Assembly (NCBI GenBank): GCA_013329085.1
Contig: DUKX01000146.1
Location: 1 to 9,856, forward strand
Origin: Methanofastidiosum sp.
Lineage (GTDB): Archaea; Methanobacteriota_B; Thermococci; Methanofastidiosales; Methanofastidiosaceae
DNA: 9,856 bases
Reading direction: 5' to 3'
A program made the position numbers and the translations under genes. Under the pieces are notes generated by a model that was not told where the DNA came from, did not search any database, and worked only from the letters and a program-made list of their open reading frames with translations. Positions within the stretch are counted from its first letter, which is position 1. Each line of letters opens with the position of its first letter. Shown here one piece after another: positions 1-4,834 of the stretch.

Positions 1-77
1 CGATAGTAATCAGAAGTTCCGTTTGCAGATCCGTATCCTCCACGATAACCATATGGTCCACGTCTGTGGTGTCTCAT
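1..77 (-). CDS. Gly/Tyr/Arg-rich protein, N-terminal fragment (partial)
   Basis: An ATG at 77-75 opens a frame that runs off the left edge after 25 codons. The visible residues begin MRHHRRGPYGYRGGYG, a low-complexity basic/aromatic start rich in Arg, Gly and Tyr, followed by SANGTSDYY. I do not recognise a family; such starts occur in structural or nucleic-acid-binding proteins, but that is only a compositional remark. The gene follows the DUF2693-like gene and its hairpin. The leader is A-rich (AAATAAACGAG) without a Shine-Dalgarno sequence. None of the conserved two-box promoters lies upstream; instead there is a palindrome (92-105) and repeated TGAC words. Confidence 0.55.
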   Translation of the reverse strand, partial: MRHHRRGPYGYRGGYGSANGTSDYY

Positions 78-91
78 CTCGTTTATTTTTG

Positions 92-131
92 ATTCATTAA
101 TGAATGACGTAAATGACATTACTAGTGACAT
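92..131. promoter_or_regulatory. Palindrome and TGAC-word cluster upstream of the left-edge gene
   Basis: ATTCATTAATGAAT at 92-105 is a perfect 14-bp palindrome. Beside it the word TGAC recurs at 105-108, 114-117 and 126-129, the last two inside TGACAT. The cluster sits between the hairpin at 133-168 and the start codon at 77, where the promoter of the left-edge gene should be. No two-box promoter of the type used elsewhere is present here. It could be an operator or a differently controlled promoter; the function is inferred from position only. Confidence 0.3.
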
Positions 132-132
132 A

Positions 133-168
133 GGTTGCTGGCTTTATACTTATTTATAACCAGCAACC
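133..168 (-). terminator. Stem-loop after the DUF2693-like gene
   Basis: GGTTGCTGG (133-141) pairs perfectly with CCAGCAACC (160-168). Read on the minus strand the stem can continue with TTATA/TATAA inside, across a small bulge. It begins 9 bp past the stop codon of the 178-435 gene. There is no T-run on the minus side, so it is either a factor-assisted terminator or an RNA 3'-end stabiliser. Confidence 0.6.
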
Positions 169-177
169 GACACCCGC

Positions 178-435
178 TTAGGGCTTCAGAAACACTTGAG
201 TGGTGACTTGTAAACTGCGCCAAGCTTGACGAGTAAAATCCCAATAAGGAACCACTCTTGGTGAGGATTGACGAACACCGGCAGGATGACCACTCGTTGG
301 AATAGCAGACAACATTGTAGTCCCGATCGCTTCCCTGAGAGTGCCGTCTTTTTTGACATAATAGAATGAAACAACTCTCTGGTTGAGAGCTGTCCGAAGG
401 TCTTCGGCTGTCATTGGTGGAAGTGAGTTACTCAT
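178..435 (-). CDS. DUF2693/WYL_2-like SH3-barrel protein
   Basis: This 85-residue protein has the signature of the small SH3-barrel family annotated as DUF2693 or WYL_2 in Bacteroidota phages and mobile elements. The first strand pair is FYYVKKDGTLREAIGTT (residues 24-40). A Pro/Gly-rich loop follows (46-61), then the closing motif YWDFTRQAWRSL (64-75). Length and motif order match the family as I know it. No biochemical role is established; WYL-type SH3 folds often bind ligands or nucleic acid. The ATG at 435 is supported by promoter P1, whose proximal box ends 29 bp upstream. The gene forms its own unit, closed by the hairpin at 133-168. An overlapping 62-codon frame is a shadow. Confidence 0.8.
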   Translation of the reverse strand: MSNSLPPMTAEDLRTALNQRVVSFYYVKKDGTLREAIGTTMLSAIPTSGHPAGVRQSSPRVVPYWDFTRQAWRSLQVTTQVFLKP

Positions 436-464
436 GGCGAAAGTGTTAGTTGATTAATATGAAG

Positions 465-496
465 TAAATTTAACCAATATGATTGAAAGGAAAAAA
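465..496 (-). promoter_or_regulatory. Promoter P1 (two-box phage promoter)
   Basis: Minus strand: TTTTTTCC (496-489), 16 bp, TAAATTTA (472-465). The proximal box departs from the commoner TATATTTG, and the distal box is preceded by CCA rather than the usual TGA/GA. It lies 29 bp upstream of the DUF2693-like start, the longest leader among the gene-proximal copies. Confidence 0.75.
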
Positions 497-554
497 TGGT
501 AGTGAAAATAATTTGTACTAGTTACTAGGGAGTAATACATATAATGCTGTGGCA

Positions 555-569
555 GGTCGGAGTCTACCC
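555..569. repeat. 15-bp repeat, copy 1
   Basis: GGTCGGAGTCTACCC on the plus strand (GGGTAGACTCCGACC on the minus) matches 14 of 15 bases with 1281-1295. Both copies are non-coding and sit upstream of a two-box promoter, here about 58 bp before its distal box. In this copy TCGG (557-560) can pair with the CCGA just after it (568-571). Function unknown. Confidence 0.6.
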
Positions 570-591
570 GATCTTCGTCCTCAAACGAACC

Positions 592-615
592 AAGCCAACC
601 CGAGTGGGTTGGCTT
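592..615 (-). terminator. Perfect 10-bp stem-loop after the DUF6011-like gene
   Basis: AAGCCAACCC (592-601) pairs without mismatch with GGGTTGGCTT (606-615) around a GAGT loop. It starts 15 bp beyond the stop codon at 631. Neither side carries a clear T-run, so termination may be Rho-dependent or the stem may only protect the 3' end. Confidence 0.65.
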
Positions 616-630
616 CAGTTGATATGATAT

Positions 631-1188
631 TTAGATTGCTTCGACTGGTGCGAAAATCTCTGCGACCTTAATGTCTTTTGCTGCAAGTTCGCGTTCGAGG
701 TTTTTCATGCAAACTGGGCCGATTCCAGTGTATATTGATTCAGGATGTGTAAGTGTTAAACCACAATGGCAGCATTTGTTCTCGTGAAAGAGGGCAACTT
801 TGTTGTGAACGAGTCCATCAACAGTTGAAGGAGTTCCTCTAAGAACAACTGGATTCTGAATGGCTCCGACCATCCATCTGAAAACTTGAGCAAGACGATC
901 ATTTGCCGGAACTTCACGTGATACCCACATACGAATTTGTGGTTGGTCTGTGAAAATCAAACCTGCATAGCGTTTGCGGGTTTCGCCGTCACCAAGTAAA
1001 CTGATCCATACGTTATACGCTGGCAATTTGATCTTGCGATCTTTCTTGTCGCGTTTTTGACGAATGATGGCTGTGAAGTGTGAGCCAGTTTCGACATTAC
1101 GAAAGGTCAATATTGCGCGACCGGCAAGTGCAAGTACCGGAAGAGCAAGTGGGTTGACGTTTGGACGGGGTGCGGTTAAGTTTTTCAT
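631..1188 (-). CDS. DUF6011-like protein with C-terminal zinc motif
   Basis: This 185-residue protein has a mixed alpha/beta N-terminal part with FRNVETGSHFTAIIRQKRD (29-47) and a positively charged middle. Near the C-terminus is the DUF6011-type signature: KCCHCGLTLTHPES (138-151) then GIGPVC (155-160). C139, C142 and C160 are plausible zinc ligands; a fourth could be C140 or a His. DUF6011 is a small treble-clef-like zinc module found in phage and mobile-element proteins, with no assigned reaction. I chose the ATG at 1188 (MKNLTAPRPN) over a frame extension to 1233, because that extension runs through the promoter box at 1214-1221. The gene has its own promoter P2 and may also be reached from P3. 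It is followed by a 10-bp hairpin. Confidence 0.8.
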   Translation of the reverse strand: MKNLTAPRPNVNPLALPVLALAGRAILTFRNVETGSHFTAIIRQKRDKKDRKIKLPAYNVWISLLGDGETRKRYAGLIFTDQPQIRMWVSREVPANDRLAQVFRWMVGAIQNPVVLRGTPSTVDGLVHNKVALFHENKCCHCGLTLTHPESIYTGIGPVCMKNLERELAAKDIKVAEIFAPVEAI

Positions 1189-1213
1189 GTGGCGTGTTTG
1201 ATTAATTATAAGG

Positions 1214-1245
1214 CAAATATAACCAGATTCCACGAAAGGAAAAAA
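1214..1245 (-). promoter_or_regulatory. Promoter P2 (two-box phage promoter)
   Basis: Minus strand: TTTTTTCC (1245-1238), 16 bp, TATATTTG (1221-1214), followed by CC and an AT-rich leader. The proximal box is a perfect match to the Bacteroidota TAnnTTTG -7 element. It lies 25 bp upstream of the ATG at 1188 and fixes that start. Confidence 0.85.
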
Positions 1246-1280
1246 TCAGAGCAAAATTTATCTTTACAAATACTGGTGTT

Positions 1281-1295
1281 GGTCGGAGTATACCC
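1281..1295. repeat. 15-bp repeat, copy 2
   Basis: GGTCGGAGTATACCC on the plus strand differs from 555-569 only at the tenth base (A for C). It lies within the leader that P3 would transcribe, about 35 bp before the distal box of P2. The surrounding sequence is not shared between the copies, so the conservation is confined to this word. Confidence 0.6.
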
Positions 1296-1310
1296 TCTGC
1301 GGTTGTCAGC

Positions 1311-1347
1311 CGAACTAAATATAGAGTAAATCTAATACTTTAGTTCG
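1311..1347. promoter_or_regulatory. Inverted repeat straddling the P3 proximal box
   Basis: CGAACTAAA (1311-1319) and TTTAGTTCG (1339-1347) are perfect 9-bp complements separated by 19 bp. The TAGATTTA box of P3 (1327-1334) lies almost exactly at the centre. One arm falls in the promoter spacer and the other near the expected start of transcription, as expected of an operator for a dimeric regulator. A cruciform or an RNA hairpin in read-through transcripts is an alternative. Confidence 0.45.
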
Positions 1348-1358
1348 ACAGTAAAAAA
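1327..1358 (-). promoter_or_regulatory. Promoter P3, without an adjacent gene
   Basis: Minus strand: TTTTTTAC (1358-1351), 16 bp, TAGATTTA (1334-1327). Spacing equals the other copies, but the nearest downstream start codon is 138 bp away, beyond P2. Its product would be a leader or small RNA across about 1320-1246 that includes the 15-bp repeat, or a second, longer transcript of the DUF6011-like gene. Confidence 0.65.
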
Positions 1359-1369
1359 TCAGAGTACTA

Positions 1370-1909
1370 TTAATTCGAGATTATTGAATATGCTAAACCT
1401 ACTTTTATTCGTTCACTCGTGCCTAGCCCAAGATAGAATCTTGCCCAATCACAGAGTGGAATAATACCGATTACCCCAAAGTTATAGTATTTCTGGATAT
1501 TGCCGAAGTAATAAGCCTTGCTGTCAAAGGTATTTCTCTCGCTTATGTATATCTCCTTACCTATGGTTAGTCCAATAGCCGGACCTATTTGAATAGATTC
1601 ATTAATTTTAAACAGGTATCCAGTATTTACTGAGTATAGTCTGATTCTATGTGGATCATATGCAGGCCTGTTCTCGTCGGTTTCTTCGCCGCCATATGTT
1701 GCTGCTAAATTGCTGCCAATGTTAATGTAAAACTGTTGCAGTACAACAGTTCCATGAATTGCAATGTTCGACGAAGCATATGTATTAATGTCAAAGATCG
1801 ATCCACCGAACCCAAGTTCTAGAATTGGTTTCTTATTATGGAAGTTACATTGCTGCGAGTACAATAGACTCGGCATTACAAGCAATAATATACAAAGCAG
1901 TTTTTTCAT
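1370..1909 (-). CDS. Secreted beta-rich protein, probable small outer-membrane barrel
   Basis: The 179-residue product starts with a classic signal peptide: KK, then the hydrophobic stretch LLCILLLVMPSLLYS, with probable cleavage after S18. C21 is not in a lipobox, so a lipoprotein is unlikely. The mature part is rich in Gly, Tyr and Ile, with alternating polar/hydrophobic stretches (ILELGFGGSIF; FYINIGSNLAATYGG; FYLGLGTS; KVGLAYSII), the look of amphipathic strands in an outer-membrane beta-barrel. It ends in IISN rather than a terminal aromatic. In a phage this would be a cargo gene that changes the host surface, for example receptor masking or superinfection exclusion; that is speculation. 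It sits 2 bp after the 1912-2175 gene and shares its promoter P4. Confidence 0.65.
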   Translation of the reverse strand: MKKLLCILLLVMPSLLYSQQCNFHNKKPILELGFGGSIFDINTYASSNIAIHGTVVLQQFYINIGSNLAATYGGEETDENRPAYDPHRIRLYSVNTGYLFKINESIQIGPAIGLTIGKEIYISERNTFDSKAYYFGNIQKYYNFGVIGIIPLCDWARFYLGLGTSERIKVGLAYSIISN

Positions 1910-1911
1910 AA

Positions 1912-2175
1912 TTACTTTTTTTGGTTACGACTTACATATTTAGTGATTTCGATTTCAGCTAGCGCATAAAGTGCTCCACCTGCTTGCTTAAAATAAGCGC
2001 TTGGGAAGTCCCTACCGTGTTCCCTACAAAGGGTTCGAGTAATAGCCCAAAGTTCCTCGAATGTTAGCTTCTGACGAAGAAGATCGTCCAAATCTGCAGA
2101 ATCCTTAGTAAGTGGAAAGTTCTCTTCAACAAACTTTTTGAGGATAACTCTCGACTGATCGGCCGTGATTCTCAT
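1912..2175 (-). CDS. Hypothetical protein, 87 aa
   Basis: I do not recognise this protein. It is charged, has no membrane segment or Cys, and appears largely helical: SRVILKKFVEENF (8-20), an acidic DSADLDDLLRQKLTFEELWAI segment, then an Ala-rich stretch GGALYALAEIEITKYV. The ATG at 2175 lies 27 bp after the proximal box of P4. It is the first gene of a two-gene unit whose second member is the exported protein at 1370-1909, with only 2 bp between stop and start. Translational coupling is therefore likely, but nothing in the sequence says the two products interact. Confidence 0.7.
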   Translation of the reverse strand: MRITADQSRVILKKFVEENFPLTKDSADLDDLLRQKLTFEELWAITRTLCREHGRDFPSAYFKQAGGALYALAEIEITKYVSRNQKK

Positions 2176-2202
2176 ACCATTGTGAGTTTAGTTAAACATA
2201 AG

Positions 2203-2234
2203 CTAATATAAAACATATGGCTGAAAGGAAAAAA
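2203..2234 (-). promoter_or_regulatory. Promoter P4, fused to a terminator
   Basis: Minus strand: TTTTTTCC (2234-2227), 16 bp, TATATTAG (2210-2203). The T-run of the distal box directly follows a GC-rich hairpin (2234-2268), so the same bases can act as terminator tail and promoter box. It drives 1912-2175 and 1370-1909. Confidence 0.8.
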
Positions 2235-2268
2235 TCCCGCAGGAACTCGCCACAAATTCCCACGGGAT
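2234..2268 (-). terminator. Rho-independent terminator after the 61-codon gene
   Basis: ATCCCG (2234-2239) pairs with CGGGAT (2263-2268), and GGAA (2242-2245) pairs with TTCC (2257-2260) across a symmetric 2x2 internal loop. On the minus strand the stem is followed at once by TTTTTCC. It lies 15 bp past the stop of 2284-2469 and shares its T-run with P4. Confidence 0.75.
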
Positions 2269-2283
2269 ACCCGAAACACAGGT

Positions 2284-2469
2284 TTATTCGGTAACTTCTG
2301 CAAGGTCTTGTGAAAGTATCCAATCTCGCAGGTAGTCCATTTGCTGAGTAAATGGTAAACCTTTAATATGAGGAGCCTCAATAAAATCCAATAACTGTTG
2401 GTCAGTGAGCTCTTGCAGATTGATATATGCATACTGCTCACGAAAATAATCGCGGATTTGTTCGATCAT
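2284..2469 (-). CDS. Small acidic protein, 61 aa
   Basis: The family is not recognised. The protein is acidic, with Gln, Asp, Glu and aromatics throughout and no Cys. It is probably a helical bundle: IEQIRDYFREQYAYI (2-16), LTDQQLLDFIEAP (21-33), QQMDYLRDWILSQDLAEV (42-59). Small acidic helical phage proteins are sometimes inhibitors or nucleic-acid mimics, but no motif supports that here. The ATG at 2469 lies 22 bp after the proximal box of P5, and a terminator follows the stop, so it forms a single-gene unit directly downstream of the sigma-factor gene. An 89-codon frame overlapping it (2172-2441) crosses the terminator and P4 and is rejected. Confidence 0.7.
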   Translation of the reverse strand: MIEQIRDYFREQYAYINLQELTDQQLLDFIEAPHIKGLPFTQQMDYLRDWILSQDLAEVTE

Positions 2470-2491
2470 GAGTTATAGTTTTAATGTAAGG

Positions 2492-2523
2492 CAAATATAA
2501 TCCAAGATTCTGACAGGAAAAAA
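2492..2523 (-). promoter_or_regulatory. Promoter P5, abutting the sigma-factor stop codon
   Basis: Minus strand: TTTTTTCC (2523-2516), 16 bp, TATATTTG (2499-2492). The sigma-factor stop TGA (2526-2524) runs straight into the T-run, so gene end and promoter touch without a gap. It drives 2284-2469. Confidence 0.85.
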
Positions 2524-3423
2524 TCAATCAGTTAAATACCTGAACTCTTCGTCAACCTGAGTTTTTAGTTTTTCTAAAGCTTTATCTCGAATTTGTCTAG
2601 TCCGTTCAGGAGAAATTTTAAGATCCTTTGATATCAAGTCCAATGTTTTGGGCTTATTGACCAGACCATAAAACTCTTGAATTACCTGGCGTTCGGTAAC
2701 ATTTAGATACTTCAATTTAGTAAAGATCTCTTTTCTAATCGTAGACATCATGTCGCTCGAGAATTCCTCAGTTGTCAGATCCTGGGTTGGAGGAATAAGC
2801 GAGTCTTCGTTTGGATACCGATCGTCATCAGTAGAATCAAAAGATCCGTCTATTGAAATGGTCTCGATCTTGCAGTTAATTGATAAACTCTCAACATACT
2901 CATCTGAGTACTGGTGGTTTGGGTTTAAAGTATTTAGATAATCTGTAATTTCTGAAAAAACCGGTTTACGACCAAGTTCCTGCTCAAGTACTCTTTCTGC
3001 TCTTCTTAACTTGTGCATAGCACTTTGTCTATCGCTAGTTATCTTAACAGTTGGATGTATCTGCGAGATATACTTGAGGATACTGTCTCTTATCCACCAA
3101 ACAGCATATGTAATAAACTTAACTTCTCTGGTTTCGTCAAACTTATGAGCTGCTTTAATTAATCCTAGATTCCCTTCATTAACGAGATCCTCAATCGGAG
3201 CAAACACACTGAACTGGTTTGCAACACTAATTACAAACCTAAGATTCGAGTTCACTAATTCATTGAGCGCGACTCTATCCCCGGCCCGGATCCTTTTTGC
3301 TAGATCTGCTTCTTCGCTCATGGTAAGCGAGAAACTCAGATCCTTTACATCAGCTAGATACTGATTGAAAGACTCTGATTTATCTGCAGTTGTTAGCGGC
3401 CTGCTTATTACTAATGGTTTCAT
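2524..3423 (-). CDS. RpoD-type (sigma-70 family) RNA polymerase sigma factor
   Basis: This 299-residue sigma factor directs RNA polymerase to promoters. Region 1.1 is absent, as in Bacteroidota RpoD, and the length is similar to that form. Region 1.2 is at about 18-50 (FNQYLADVKDLSFSLTMSEE), region 2 at 51-120 (NLRFVISVANQF; DLVNEGNLGLIKAAHKFDETREVKFITYAVWWIR), region 3 at about 133-185, and region 4 at about 225-290 with helix-turn-helix LDLISKDLKISPERTRQIRD. Region 2.4 reads WWIRDSILK: D113 replaces the near-universal Gln that contacts the -10 element. In region 4.2, P272 replaces the first Arg of the usual TRERxRQ. These changes suggest an altered promoter preference. The gene lies 9 bp after 3433-3714 and both are expressed from P6, one of the conserved promoters, so it may sustain its own synthesis. 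Its stop touches P5. Confidence 0.95.
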   Translation of the reverse strand: MKPLVISRPLTTADKSESFNQYLADVKDLSFSLTMSEEADLAKRIRAGDRVALNELVNSNLRFVISVANQFSVFAPIEDLVNEGNLGLIKAAHKFDETREVKFITYAVWWIRDSILKYISQIHPTVKITSDRQSAMHKLRRAERVLEQELGRKPVFSEITDYLNTLNPNHQYSDEYVESLSINCKIETISIDGSFDSTDDDRYPNEDSLIPPTQDLTTEEFSSDMMSTIRKEIFTKLKYLNVTERQVIQEFYGLVNKPKTLDLISKDLKISPERTRQIRDKALEKLKTQVDEEFRYLTD

Positions 3424-3432
3424 ATTCTTATA

Positions 3433-3714
3433 TTAACGAGAAAGTCTCTTGCGTCTCCGAGTATCAGACGTTTGATTAAGATCATATACAATCGATTGTG
3501 CAATAGTCCGTATGGCAAGATCATGTTCTGGGGATACTGTCTGTATCGTAGGTATTGTAATAAGAAAGTCTCCATCTTGAAAATGTCCAAGATAAAGTCT
3601 GATCTTTCCACGTGTACGATTGTGTATTTTAAAATCCCAAGTACGTACATCCAATAATATGGAATTATCTCGACGCTTCCATGCATCCGGTTCTGGTAAA
3701 TGGTAGTTCATCAT
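3433..3714 (-). CDS. Hypothetical basic protein, 93 aa, cotranscribed with the sigma factor
   Basis: The family is not recognised. The protein begins with adjacent ATG codons (3714 and 3711) and has a beta-rich middle (SILLDVRTWDFKIHNR; GKIRLYLGHFQDGDFLITIPTI). It ends in a very basic tail, TSDTRRRKRLSR (82-93), likely to contact nucleic acid or an acidic partner. There is no Cys and no membrane segment. It is the first gene after P6 (19 bp leader) and ends 9 bp before the sigma-factor start, so the two are almost certainly made together. A partner or regulator of the sigma factor is a natural guess from position, without motif support. Overlapping frames at 3420-3686 (minus) and 3472-3657 (plus) are shadows. 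Confidence 0.7.
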   Translation of the reverse strand: MMNYHLPEPDAWKRRDNSILLDVRTWDFKIHNRTRGKIRLYLGHFQDGDFLITIPTIQTVSPEHDLAIRTIAQSIVYDLNQTSDTRRRKRLSR

Positions 3715-3733
3715 ATAGAGTAGTAATTATTAG

Positions 3734-3765
3734 CTAAAATAATTAACTAAACTGACAGGAAAAAG
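3734..3765 (-). promoter_or_regulatory. Promoter P6, upstream of the sigma-factor operon
   Basis: Minus strand: CTTTTTCC (3765-3758), 16 bp, TATTTTAG (3741-3734). The stop TGA (3768-3766) of the preceding gene abuts the distal box (TGACTTTTTCC). It drives 3433-3714 and the sigma factor. Confidence 0.8.
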
Positions 3766-3945
3766 TCAGTACTTACCAGTATTCTGAATGATTGAATATC
3801 TTACTTTATATACAACTTCATTAAGTGTATCAAAGAGTCTTGGGTTAAACAGAATTCTGCAATTCTTGCTGCAAAACCTATCTAATTCGTCTTGTGTTTG
3901 GCACGCATTCGCGCCATTTGTAAATTCCTCAATTTGTTTTTCCAT
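3766..3945 (-). CDS. Small Cys-containing protein, 59 aa
   Basis: An ATG at 3945 opens 59 codons ending in TGA. The product starts MEKQIEEFTNGANACQTQDE and continues with LDRFCSKNCRILFNPRLFDT and LNEVVYKVRYSII. Three Cys (C15, C25, C29) include CSKNC (25-29), too few for a confident zinc site. The rest is charged and probably helical. The family is not recognised. The evidence that it is real is positional: P7's proximal box ends 20 bp before the ATG, the frame fills the space between P7 and P6, and the stop merges with P6 in the same manner as other genes here. It forms a single-gene unit. Confidence 0.7.
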   Translation of the reverse strand: MEKQIEEFTNGANACQTQDELDRFCSKNCRILFNPRLFDTLNEVVYKVRYSIIQNTGKY

Positions 3946-3965
3946 TGTCTAGTTATTAAGGTAAG

Positions 3966-3997
3966 CAAATATAATCCTATCCCCCAATAGGAAAAAA
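3966..3997 (-). promoter_or_regulatory. Promoter P7 with a hairpin in its spacer
   Basis: Minus strand: TTTTTTCC (3997-3990), 16 bp, TATATTTG (3973-3966). The spacer contains CCTAT (3976-3980) and ATAGG (3987-3991), a 5-bp inverted repeat around a run of C that overlaps the distal box and could be an operator. It drives 3766-3945. Confidence 0.8.
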
Positions 3998-4007
3998 TCC
4001 GCCATGT

Positions 4008-4214
4008 TTATACTTTATTTTTCACGCTACGCTCTCGTCTGCTTTTCAGATGTTTATCTACAATATCATCTAACTCTTGCAGTTTCTCACGTTCGTATTC
4101 GGTAATAATATGTTTTTTATACCGTCTCCATGCTGGGCCAAACCCAAAGCCGAAAATCATACCGACCATATATCCAATTATGATACCGGCCATAAATACT
4201 AAGAACATTGGCAT
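4008..4214 (-). CDS. Single-pass membrane protein with basic cytoplasmic tail, 68 aa
   Basis: One N-terminal transmembrane helix spans about residues 3-27. It is rich in Gly and Met in a glycine-zipper-like pattern (AGIIIGYMVGMIFGFGFG), which favours helix packing or oligomers. The rest is a highly charged helical tail, with RRYKKHIITEYEREKLQELDD in the middle and RRERSVKNKV at the end; by the positive-inside rule it should be cytoplasmic. The family is not recognised. It is the last gene of the P8 unit, 26 bp after 4241-4585, and ends 11 bp before the distal box of P7. Small single-pass phage proteins can be holin-like or exclusion factors, but nothing here decides this. Confidence 0.7.
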   Translation of the reverse strand: MPMFLVFMAGIIIGYMVGMIFGFGFGPAWRRYKKHIITEYEREKLQELDDIVDKHLKSRRERSVKNKV

Positions 4215-4240
4215 TGTTTATCAGTTTTTTATTTGTGAAA

Positions 4241-4585
4241 TTAATTAATTATTGAACTCTTAAAGTGAATATCAATGTTTCCGTGACTAGACATTCCACT
4301 TGCACCATGGTTTTTTTCATCTTTTATGAACTCTTCTTCAGGTGAAAAGAATACATATACTCGGGATGTATCTAACAGCGACGGATTTTGCGGTATACAG
4401 TCATTCACTAAATAATTAGGTTTATACCGGGTCTTATCTCCAAGACTGATACGAGAGTATAATATAGAATTAACTGAGTATGATTCATTTGCATGAAAAA
4501 TTGTAACACCATTGTAGACAACATCCTGTATACATAGTAAAATGTCTCCACTTTTATATTTGGTGTTAAATGCTAAATGATCCAT
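4241..4585 (-). CDS. Hypothetical protein, 114 aa
   Basis: The family is not recognised. The N-terminal half looks like a small beta-barrel: YKSGDILLCIQDVVYNGVTIF, then ESYSVNSILYSRISLGDKTRYKPNYLV. The start resembles the 'KxGDxVxC' opening of SH3-like domains. The C-terminal part is polar (PEEEFIKDEKNHGASG) and ends in HGNIDIHFKSS. There is no membrane segment or clear catalytic motif. The ATG at 4585 directly abuts the stop of 4586-4834 with no spacer, so translational coupling is likely. It is the third gene of the P8 unit. Confidence 0.7.
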   Translation of the reverse strand: MDHLAFNTKYKSGDILLCIQDVVYNGVTIFHANESYSVNSILYSRISLGDKTRYKPNYLVNDCIPQNPSLLDTSRVYVFFSPEEEFIKDEKNHGASGMSSHGNIDIHFKSSIIN

Positions 4586-4834
4586 CTAGTTGTATTTTTT
4601 TATTTGTGAAATCATTTGTCTGAAGTTAAGTTCTTCCTCGAGAGCAAGTTCAGCAATAATCATACCTTCTTCTACTGACCAAGTCTCATTTGGATTTGGC
4701 ACGAACTTCTTTGTTTTACCAAACATGGTATAAACGCCAGTTACCAAGTTTTGGCGATCGGTTCTTAACCAGACTTTGCCTAGTTCAGTATTCCCGCTCG
4801 AGTGTCTCTCAATAACAGGCGTCCAGTTTATCAT
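4586..4834 (-). CDS. Hypothetical protein, 82 aa
   Basis: The family is not recognised. An N-terminal half of probable beta strands (GKVWLRTDRQNLVTGVYTMFG, 19-39) is followed by a basic turn (KTKKFVPNPNETW) and a helical acidic/hydrophobic C-terminus (VEEGMIIAELALEEELNFRQM, then ISQIKKYN). There is no Cys, signal or membrane segment. It starts inside the end of the preceding gene: ATGA at 4834-4831 holds both this start and that stop, the usual sign of coupled translation. Its own stop abuts the next start. It is the second gene of the P8 unit. Confidence 0.7.
   Translation of the reverse strand: MINWTPVIERHSSGNTELGKVWLRTDRQNLVTGVYTMFGKTKKFVPNPNETWSVEEGMIIAELALEEELNFRQMISQIKKYN

Noticed and set aside
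540..620. tRNA-like gene suggested by GGTCGGAGTCTACCC
   Set aside because: No acceptor, anticodon or T-arm pairing could be assembled on either strand; the word is better treated as a repeat.
2172..2441. 89-codon minus-strand frame
   Set aside because: It crosses a terminator and promoter P4 and overlaps the better-placed 2284-2469 gene, which has a correctly spaced promoter.
3420..3686. 88-codon minus-strand frame
   Set aside because: It overlaps 3433-3714 in another frame and is farther from P6; its composition (Ile/Tyr/Leu-rich without pattern) is that of an out-of-frame read.
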